The notes beneath the pieces were generated by a model. That model worked only from the letters and a program-made list of their open reading frames with translations, was not told the DNA's origin and made no database searches. The position numbers and the translations under genes were made by a program. From Hortaea werneckii (taxonomy: Eukaryota > Ascomycota > Dothideomycetes > Mycosphaerellales > Teratosphaeriaceae), in assembly GCA_037044905.1 (NCBI GenBank), contig JBAOKB010000046.1:1-64000 (forward strand): DNA of 64,000 nucleotides. The letters run 5' to 3'. Position 1 is the stretch's first letter, and each line of letters opens with the position of its first letter. This document shows positions 32,184-39,853 of this stretch, piece by piece.

Positions 32184-34733
32184 ATGGCCTCTGTCACCTC
32201 GCTCGACCAGGACATGCGCAACCTGCGCTTAGGGCGGTATACTCCTCAGGCCGCAAACGAAGCCCGGCAATGGATTGAGGACTCTTTGGGCGAGTCACTA
32301 TCGTCCCGGGATCTTTTGGACGCTTTGAAGGACGGTATTGTCCTGTGCAAGCTCGCCAACCTCGTACTGCCTCCACCAGGGGTCAAGTTCAAGACCATGG
32401 CAATGCCCTTTATACAGATGGAGAACATATCGCATTTCCTCAAAGCGTGCGAGATGCCGCCGCTCAACTTACCTGCCCATGACCGATTCTTGACCGTGGA
32501 TCTGTACGAGCAGAAGGATCCGGCGCAAGTGCTGCAGTGTTTAGGCGCTTTCAGCAGGCAGGCGCACGTGGCGAGGCCGGATGTATTTAAGACGACGATT
32601 GGGCCCGCTAAGAAGAGCGGCAGCGTTGTCAGTCCCACGAATACGGGGCGTAGCGGTGGACTGAGCAATGGTGGAGGGAGCTGGAGAGGGAGCGTGAATA
32701 GCAGACCGGGCAGCCCGACGAAGAGCGTGGCGAGTCCTTCGGCTGCCGTGCCATCGTCGTCACGCGCGATGAGTCCCAGTTACACTGGTGGCTCCACTGG
32801 CTCCGCAGGCAGCACACCATCCACCACGAAGTCGCCAGGGCCTGTGAGCAGTTGGAGTAGTAGAAGAGATGAAGGCGTTACGAACCCTGCATGGAACATC
32901 GCGCAATATGGCTACATGGGCGGAGCATCACAAGGCAATCAAGGTGTCGTTTTTGGCGGAAGGAGACAAATTACTAGTGCGGGTCCTTCAGTGCCGAATT
33001 CGGCTGCGATTGTGCGAAAGCGACAAGAAGAAGAGCAGGAGCAACAACGTCTGAAGCAGCAAGCCGAAGAGGCAGAGTATAAGAGGAAGGTGGAAAGAGA
33101 GGCCGATGAGGAGCGTGAAAGACTTGAGGAAGAGAGACATTGGGAAGCAGAGACAAAAAGGCTACGAGATGAGGAGCGTCAGAGACTTGCAGAGCAAAAG
33201 CGACAGTGGGAGGAGCAGGAGAGACGTTGGAAAGAGGAGGAAGAAGTGAGGCGGAAGGAGGAGGCAGATGTGCAAGCCAAGTTGATGCCGAAGAAGCCGC
33301 CTGAGAAGCCGAGGGTGAGCTCGCAGAGTATACTGCGCGGCCAGAGTTTGGCAGACTATCAAAGGAGTAAAGGGACTTTGAGCAATGGTGGAGACGGCAG
33401 TGCGGACGAGTCCCCTGAGCAAAAACGAGTGAGAGAACTTGAGCAGCAGCTCGAGGAAGCGAGAGAACGGGAAAGACAATATCAAACGGAGCGCGAGGAG
33501 CGTACGCAGAAGGGAATCGACCGCGGATCGAGACCCGGAACTGCCGACGCGACCCGACCAGGTAGCGCTGGCCAAAGTGATGTGAGCTGGGCTGGCGATG
33601 AGCGGGAGTTCCTTCGAAGTCAATGGGAGCAAAGTCAACACGAGCAGCAGCAGCAACAGCAGCAGCAGAGCCATCAAGAGCACTCCAGATCGCCTAGTCC
33701 CACTCCCCAGCCATCAAGCATTGAATCAACAACGCCCGGGGCTCAATCACCTCTGGCGTCTTCTTCTACGCGCCCGCTTCCTCAGCCAGCAACAGTTGAG
33801 GAGGCAGAAGATCCGGAAGCCGACACGATGCGAACACTTCCCTCCCGACCGCAAAGCGTACAGCAAGCCAATTCATCGTCCTCGGTCCCACGCTTTGATG
33901 GCGAGTCTGCGCCTAATAGCTCGCCACTTGGGAGCAACAACAGACCGTTGCCTACTCCCGACAAAGAGTACAGGCCTTACACGCCAGAACAATCGAAGCC
34001 ACCAGGGTTTGGTGCTGGCTTCGGCAGTGTCAGGGGCTCACCTTTCACTCGGCCTGGACAAGGATCAAGAACGCCTGAGCTGCCTAAAAGAGACATCGGT
34101 AGCGTGCGATCACCTTTCGCGCGCCCAGAACGGCAGACTACACCCGAAATGCCCTCAAGAAGCTCGGGGACTTTACGATCACCTTTTGCCCGCCCCGCAG
34201 ATGGCGCACGACCTTCAAGTCCGTTCGCACGACCTCAAGAGGCCAGATCGCCATTCGCAAGACCAACATCGCGAGCGCAGGAACAATCCCCAGCGGACGC
34301 GGTTGCCGAGCAAACACCGCCAGCGAACCGGACAGATGACTATCTCGCATCCCACTCAGCACCTCAGGAGCAACAACAAGTCCGAGTAAGCAGCAGCCAA
34401 GAAGCCGGCGACACAACACTAGAGCAGCAGCGCGATCGCGATCGTCGCATGGCCTCACAGCAAAAGACGAAAGCAGGCGGCTGGGCCTCCAAGTCCCTCC
34501 TCGAGCGCGAGATGGAACGCGAACGCGAGCGGCAACGAGAATGGGAGGCGAATCAGCAAGAAGTGCAGAATGCGCCGAAAGATCCCAATGCCGGCTCCGG
34601 ACAGGGTCAGAGTTGGGATGTCAATCAGTATGGGTTCATGGGCGGTGATAATCAGAGCAGAGGGAGCAGTGCCGGCTCCGGAATCAATTTTGGGGGTCGG
34701 AGACAGATTTTGGGGCCCAGGCCGCAGAAGTAG
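32184..34733 (+). CDS. Calponin-homology protein with calponin-like repeats
   Basis: Single exon, 849 aa. Residues about 20-135 form a calponin homology domain (ARQWIEDSLGE, LLDALKDGIVLCKLANLV, FKTMAMPFIQMENISHFLKA), the transgelin/Scp1 type that binds or bundles actin. Two copies of a calponin-like repeat follow: WNIAQYGYMGGASQGNQG...FGGRRQI at about 235-262, and WDVNQYGFMGGDNQSRGS...FGGRRQI at the extreme C-terminus (from about 811). Between them is a charged coiled coil (about 278-365, rich in E, R, K, Q) and a Ser/Pro/Gln-rich region with repeated SPFxRP motifs (about 616-700). Yeast Scp1 has only about 200 aa, so this is a long filamentous-fungal form. It likely acts on cortical actin; that is inferred from domains only. 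Confidence 0.88.
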   Translation: MASVTSLDQDMRNLRLGRYTPQAANEARQWIEDSLGESLSSRDLLDALKDGIVLCKLANLVLPPPGVKFKTMAMPFIQMENISHFLKACEMPPLNLPAHDRFLTVDLYEQKDPAQVLQCLGAFSRQAHVARPDVFKTTIGPAKKSGSVVSPTNTGRSGGLSNGGGSWRGSVNSRPGSPTKSVASPSAAVPSSSRAMSPSYTGGSTGSAGSTPSTTKSPGPVSSWSSRRDEGVTNPAWNIAQYGYMGGASQGNQGVVFGGRRQITSAGPSVPNSAAIVRKRQEEEQEQQRLKQQAEEAEYKRKVEREADEERERLEEERHWEAETKRLRDEERQRLAEQKRQWEEQERRWKEEEEVRRKEEADVQAKLMPKKPPEKPRVSSQSILRGQSLADYQRSKGTLSNGGDGSADESPEQKRVRELEQQLEEARERERQYQTEREERTQKGIDRGSRPGTADATRPGSAGQSDVSWAGDEREFLRSQWEQSQHEQQQQQQQQSHQEHSRSPSPTPQPSSIESTTPGAQSPLASSSTRPLPQPATVEEAEDPEADTMRTLPSRPQSVQQANSSSSVPRFDGESAPNSSPLGSNNRPLPTPDKEYRPYTPEQSKPPGFGAGFGSVRGSPFTRPGQGSRTPELPKRDIGSVRSPFARPERQTTPEMPSRSSGTLRSPFARPADGARPSSPFARPQEARSPFARPTSRAQEQSPADAVAEQTPPANRTDDYLASHSAPQEQQQVRVSSSQEAGDTTLEQQRDRDRRMASQQKTKAGGWASKSLLEREMERERERQREWEANQQEVQNAPKDPNAGSGQGQSWDVNQYGFMGGDNQSRGSSAGSGINFGGRRQILGPRPQK

Positions 34734-35017
34734 TTGAGTGAGGAGTGTGGATAGATTGCGAATTTTAAGATGCGGTGTCATGATGACTAGTGATGTAGCG
34801 GACGTTACGCGCTCGACATCGCCCTTAACAGAGCACACACATCTCATAATTTCAGTGAAAATTGAAATTGTTTCGTCGAAGTATAGGTCAAGATCTCCAC
34901 TCTGTGCACATTCAGCTCTCCTTCCTTGACGCGATGCCTCACCGAATGTTCCAACGGCAATTCGAGACAAATGCAGTAAATGATACAGAATTGTTTATAC
35001 GCGAGATAACAGCATCC

Positions 35018-36165
35018 CTAGAAAGTATACCACTGCCTCTGCCACTGCACCGGACGGTCCGGCAGCGGCACCCACAAGTTCTTGCCCACCTTGGCCTTCC
35101 GCCTCTTCTCCTCACGTTCCCCATACTCCCGTATTCTCGTCGCTTCCTCCTTCAACAAGACCGTCAGACTCGTCCAGGGCGTCCGAAGGATGTTCGTGTT
35201 GCCCCTTGCACGAAAGTCCGGAAGCTGCCCGTAAGGCCCACGACCAACCCATGCCTGGTCGATGTAGATCTTGCTTGGGTCGGCGACCGTGTGCCTCTTG
35301 CCGTTCTTCAGCTGGATTTGTAGAGGGGCTTCTTTGCCCTCCGCTCGTCCTGGGATCATGGGTTCTACGCCGGAGACGGTAGGGCTCGTGTCGTTGAGAT
35401 TCTCCTCTGCAGCTCTGTCCACGCCCCCAAGACCCATACCGCGCATTACCACCGCCTCATCTCTGGCGTATTCCAGCTGCTTCAGAATATCTTGCGCGAT
35501 TTTCTTCTTGCTAAACCGCATCTGCACAATGGCGTCTTCGATGGTCTTGCCCTGGATCTGGCGTGCCAGCATGCCCAGCTTCTTCACTGAAGTTTTGAAG
35601 TTCTGGCTTTTGACCAGGTGTTCCCGTTCAGTGCGCTTGATGACTTGCTGATCGGTCAATCGGCCGCCGCGTCTCACCATCTGGATGACCTTCTTCCTCT
35701 CCCAGCGCTCACGTGAGTTCGGGTCCGGGTCCAGCACGCGGAGCATGTTGTTGGGATCGCGTGCTTTTCCCCCTACTTTGGTGTCTCCAGCGTCGCCGCC
35801 GTCCGCTGCGGCTGCGTACTCTTCCTGCTGCCGTTGGGCTCGGCGGTCATCTTCGAAGATGGATGAGGCCGCAAGGTCACCTGGGACGGGACGCTCCTGA
35901 GGCTGAGCTGAAGACGCAGAAGGGTTCTTCCGGTGATACTCGTCTAGTACCGGGTTGTTCGACGGTTGGGCTTCTGTGGTGGTAGCATTCTCGCTTTTGC
36001 CGCGGCCGAACACAGCGGTGCGCTGCTGTTGGTGCTGAACTCGCGGCCGTATAGGGAGGTTCTGACAGAAGAGGCCTATGTTGCGTTAGCAATGCTTGGC
36101 GGAAGAGGATTGCGCATTATCTTACACCGGCCTGCCAGGCGCCGCGAAGGGGCTGCTACACTCAT
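35018..36165 (-). CDS. MRPL22: Mitochondrial large-subunit ribosomal protein uL22m
   Basis: Exon 1 is 36165-36126 and exon 2 is 36075-35018 (50-nt intron, phase 1), giving 365 aa. Other splice choices nearby break the frame or create a stop, so this pair (GGT|GTAAGA and CATAG|GC) is preferred. The N-terminus MSVAAPSRRLAGR is basic and Ser/Arg-rich like a mitochondrial presequence, with FGRGKSEN after it. The ribosomal L22 core is clear at about 165-345: KKLGMLARQIQGKTIEDAIV, QMRFSKKKIAQDILKQLEYA, IYIDQAWVGRGPYGQLPDFR and LLKEEATRIREYGEREE. The protein lines the exit tunnel of the mitoribosome. It is convergent with the calponin-homology gene, and its 5' end lies within about 170 bp of the AT-rich repeat block. 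Confidence 0.93.
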
Positions 36166-38468
36166 TGCCGTCTACGATGGGCCTGATATTCTCCTCCAGC
36201 CTGGTGAGCCCCGAGTCTCTACTGAACTGCACATCCCGACGGAGGACGGGTAAAGCCGGCGCGGGAGTAGCCGGTCGAATGCGCCTTGACTATTGGCTCA
36301 AGCACGCCGCCTACACGAGAAACTATAGGGACACCCCCTCATTTTACTACGATTACCCCCTCTCTACATAGCGTGTCGCACTGTCTCGTACTAGACGAGA
36401 TAGACTTTATATACCTCCGAAACGCGTCGAGCGCGTTTTTTTATAGGTATAAATATATATAGATATAGACATATATATATATTCGCGTATACTTCTCTAT
36501 ATAAAGGCTCGTTTTATATAACTATAAATATCGATAATAGTATACTAGAAGACTTTACTCCCTTGTTTAGAATAGATATAGATCCCTTGTCTAAAATAGA
36601 TAACTATACTCCCCTATCTACTATAAACGATCTTCTACTACCTCTAAAGGCTACGTACCTATTAATTAAAAATCTTTAATACGCTATAAATAAATAGATA
36701 TTTTAATATAGATACGAGGTTATTATTATATACTTTAAAAATAAAGATAAAGGTAGAAAGCTTATAGTTTATAGTCGTTCGGGTAAGACAAGGAACTCCC
36801 GCTAGTTAAGCGATAAAAACTAATAGCGAACTACCTCTTTATATAAATATAGATACCCTTTTTAACTATACTTTATATAAGATAAGAAGGAAAATCTATT
36901 TTTATTCTAGTCGGTCTAATATTTTAGGACTTCGATAGTATTACTCTATAATTACTAACCGACTACGTTTAGAATAGCTACTATAAACTAACGTCGTCTT
37001 CGACAAATAGAGGAGTTAAGAGTAGTTATTAAAAAGTATACCTCGTCTAGTACGAGCGTTATTTAATTAAGGGCGCTCCTAAATAAAGATTATATAGGCT
37101 CGTTTTAAACAAGATAAGATATTTATAATATATAATAGTATAAGAAATAGTAAAAGCTTTAAGGTAGTACTATTATAGATACTATAATTAAAACGCTCTA
37201 GAACTAAGGCTTTTTTATTTAGTACGATATAGAATTAGATAGGGGTTAGGGTATTCGTCTAAGCTAAATCTTTATAGCCTATCTAAAGTCTATATAGTTT
37301 TACTAAGAGTTTTATAATATCCTTATCCTTAATAATATATATAAGACGAACCGATATAATAAGCCTATTCTTAATATTTATAGTATTTCTAGTTCGAACA
37401 AGATAATCTAGCTTAGCCTCTACCTTCTAAATAATAAGAACAAAACTAAATTTTAATAGGCTCTTTAGTAAATAGACTCTCTCCTTCGTTAAAAACGAAT
37501 ACTAGTTCTAAAGCTTATTATATTCGACTAAAATTAAGCCTACTTAAATATAATTTAGCTTGTCTTCCCTAAATCTTACCTTTAGCTCTATATATAATAT
37601 ATTAAAAAGGATATACTTATATTCTCTCGAGACAAACTTAGTATACCTTTTAATAATAAATAGAAGGAGTATATCGATACTAAATAAGGCTAGAAGTTTT
37701 TCGATACTTTTAAAAAATTTATCTATACTAAAACTAAAGAGAAGTATAATAAAAAGCTTACCTCGATTTAAACAATTTAGCTATAAGGATATATATACCT
37801 TCGCCGATAATAACTCGACTAATATAAAGAGCTTTGCGCTAGATTTGCTATAAATAAGGCATTCTATTTCTCTATCTTGTTAATATTAAGGGTAGAGAAT
37901 TCGTACGCCTCTATTAAAAAATAGCTTAAAAACTTATATTATAATATCTATTTGTTTGTTATAAAGCTTACCCTATAGTAGGAGAGCCTTTTTTAATACG
38001 TAATAGATACTACTTTATATAAGAAGAGCTATAGTCTTATTTAATATAATAGTTAGTTTTAGCGAAAGGTATAGAAGCGTATTTAGTACTATCTATTTAG
38101 ACTAATACTAAAGTAATATATAATTACTTTAAACAAGTTAAAAGAGCTTTAATAATAACGAGATACTAGAGTTATAGAGCCCCTATTTTAATAGCATTCT
38201 AGAAAATATAAAAAGGCTCTTAGAATACCTTATTCTTATTTTATTCGTAACCTCTAAATCGCTAGATCTCCTTTATAGCTAGAGTACTTCTATAAGTACT
38301 AGTACATTATTTAGAACGAAGAGATATATATTAAATAGCCTCCGCTCGATATTAACGAGTCTATAATAGTTATACGTTAATAACAAAGGCGCTATAAAAA
38401 TAAAACTTAGCCTTAGATTAGATCTAGTATAAATAGTACCTAATATAATACTCTTTAGGCTAAGGTAG

Positions 38469-38978
38469 TTAATTAGAATTAGACTCTATCTCTAATATAG
38501 CTAATATCTTGTTGCTATACTCCCTAATTGTCTTAAATAAATACCTTAAAACCTTCGTCTTAGCTAGTACTAAATACGCTATTTTTAATACCTCCTCCTT
38601 CTTAGCCTTTAGTATTAATAATATACCCTCCTCCTCCTTCTCCTTAGCTTTTAGTACTAACAATATACCTTTATCTATTATATTTAAGTAGTATTAGCTA
38701 TACCTATTAGGTCCCTCCGCCTTAGCTAAATTAGTATATATCTCTATATTAGTTATATCCTTAGATACCTACATCTTAGCTAAATTAGTATATACCTCTA
38801 TATTAACTATATCCTTAGATGCCTACGTTTTAGCTAAATTAGTATATACCTCTATATTAACTATATCTTTAGATGCCTATATCTTAGCTAAATTAGTATA
38901 TACCTTTACTCTAGCTATATTATTAGATACCTTCGTCTTAGCTAAATTAGTATATACCTTTACTTTAGTTAAGTAAAG
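38469..38978 (-). pseudogene. RIP-broken ORF with 18-residue repeats
   Basis: Read on the minus strand, one frame runs from about 38978 to a stop at 38469 and is broken by only a few stops. It encodes an 18-residue unit repeated about 4.6 times (core VYTNLAKT followed by SKDIVNIEV-like), then a Lys/Glu-rich part (KAKEKEEEG, KAKKEEVLK) and a C-terminus containing FKTIREYSNKILAIL. Three of the stops are TAG at the same column of successive repeats, as expected if RIP changed CAG to TAG. The + strand is also largely open across the repeat, so the coding strand is uncertain. Confidence 0.4.
38721..38968. repeat. 54-bp tandem repeat
   Basis: The word CTTAGCTAAATTAGTATATA (or a one-base variant) starts at 38721, 38775, 38829, 38883 and 38937, an exact 54-nt period with about 4.6 units. 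54 is a multiple of three, which fits an ancestral in-frame protein repeat. A shorter imperfect direct repeat (about 38591-38626 and 38627-38669, CTCCTCCTTCT...) lies just to the left. Confidence 0.95.
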
Positions 38979-39260
38979 GCCTACTATATAAAGTCTATTA
39001 GCGTTCCTATCTATTATAAGCGTCCTTATATACTAGAATAATATTTTTTAAAACGAGAGCTAGGCATTAGTAGAGCGTATATACTATATATATTCTACAA
39101 AGTATATAAGTTTCGCCTTTAATAAGACTATATTAACCCCTTTCTTTTTATACTTTTTTTCCTTTTTTTATCTATAATATTTATAACATCCTCTTCTCTC
39201 CTTTATCCTTAATAAACTTCTAACTTTAATTTAGTATTAACAAGTATAATAGCTACTAAT

Positions 39261-39301
39261 CTAGGTAGTATATTTATTTTAAATATAGCTATACTACCTA
39301 G
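39261..39301. repeat. Short inverted repeat next to the array
   Basis: Perfect 12-bp arms CTAGGTAGTATA (39261-39272) and TATACTACCTAG (39290-39301) with a 17-nt AT-rich loop, 112 bp before the first LTR. It may be a remnant terminal repeat or hairpin of the AT-rich element. Confidence 0.8.
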
Positions 39302-39480
39302 GCTCGCTCTACCTTCTACAAACTAGCCTCCCTTCTAAGGTATTAACTTTTAATCCTACGCTAATATATAGATCTTATACTAGACTAATTATATTAATAT
39401 AGTCTAGCTAAATGTTACGAGCACGGTCACGAGACGGTCAGACCCGAAGCGATTGGCCAGTAGGGGCCAGAGGAGACAAG

Positions 39481-39492
39481 GGTCACGTGACC
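39481..39492. promoter_or_regulatory. 12-bp E-box palindrome in LTR
   Basis: GGTCACGTGACC, a perfect palindrome around CACGTG, the core bound by fungal bHLH factors (Cbf1/Pho4/SREBP class). It is present in every LTR copy. Binding is inference. Confidence 0.5.
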
Positions 39493-39529
39493 AGTATGCA
39501 AGTGAGCGCTGCCTTGGCAGGCGACTGAC

Positions 39530-39541
39530 TGCATATATGCA
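39530..39541. promoter_or_regulatory. Palindromic TATA-containing site in LTR
   Basis: TGCATATATGCA is a perfect palindrome offering a TATATA core on both strands. In the 3' LTR the equivalent (45927-45938) lies about 215 bp upstream of the antisense ORF start, so it could serve as a reverse-direction promoter. Confidence 0.35.
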
Positions 39542-39637
39542 AGTGGTCGACTGGTCGACGAGCGACCGAGCGATCACTGAGCGACTGATCGCTGAGCGAC
39601 CAGGCGATCAGATGCATGAAGACACGAATCTCTTATG

Positions 39638-39645
39638 TATATAAC
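39638..39645 (+). promoter_or_regulatory. LTR TATA box
   Basis: TATATAAC in forward orientation at LTR offset 225. Equivalents lie at 46035-46042 and 52432-52439 (+), and 52753-52746 and 59150-59143 (-). This is the likely core promoter for the genomic RNA. Confidence 0.6.
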
Positions 39646-39816
39646 TAGGCACGTTTCTCATTAGGAGTTCGTGTGTTCAACTCATGTTGCAATCCGACTG
39701 TTAGGTAGAGACCCAACAGCCTTGTCACAATCAGTTATCCCACAACCCAGTTGTCTTGACACATCTGTTCCAAAGAGCTCTAAACCCGTGACACTACTTC
39801 GTAGGGTCGCAACACT

Positions 39817-39824
39817 TTGAACAC
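39817..39824 (+). other. Candidate self-priming primer-binding site
   Basis: The sequence after the LTR does not begin with the TGG expected for a tRNA primer. Instead TTGAACAC, two bases past the LTR, is the reverse complement of GTGTTCAA at 39673-39680, which lies about 30 nt after the TATA box, where the RNA 5' end is expected. This recalls Tf1-type self-priming. Only 8 bp pair, so it is tentative. Confidence 0.35.
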
Positions 39825-39853
39825 CCTCAAGGAACTTTGTACCTCAGACAACA

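Larger units (their letters stand above)
36331..39412. repeat. AT-rich, RIP-scarred repeat block
   Basis: Base composition changes abruptly around 36330. From there to the first LTR the sequence is dominated by TA-rich words, while CA and TG dinucleotides are almost absent and CG is retained. This is the pattern of RIP acting on CpA in ascomycete repeats. Almost every frame is broken by TAA/TAG. Frames 37560-37853 (+) and 38663-38469 (-) survive as short islands. What the original element was cannot be told: I could not find RT, integrase or transposase motifs by eye. It presumably derives from one or more old transposons. Confidence 0.85.
39413..39814 (+). repeat. LTR 1 (5' LTR of copy 1), 402 bp
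   Basis: Begins TGTTACGAGC and ends GTCGCAACA, so the termini are inverted (TGTT/AACA). The U3 part holds a CACGTG palindrome, a TGCATATATGCA palindrome and four GAGCGA(C/T) motifs in about 40 bp (39578-39600 region). A TATA box lies at 39638-39645, so R probably starts near 39665-39675. Confidence 0.95.

Noticed and set aside
1..36330. tRNA or 5S rRNA genes
   Set aside because: No B-box-like GGTTCGA(N)TCC or 5S core sequence was seen by eye; a covariance-model scan could still find one.
38721..38968. CRISPR-like array
   Set aside because: Units are contiguous 54-bp tandem repeats without unique spacers, in a eukaryotic genome.
36331..39412. Idea that the AT-rich block is a Starship/DUF3435 or other named element
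   Set aside because: I tried reading several frames past the stops but found no tyrosine recombinase, RT or transposase motif firm enough to name.
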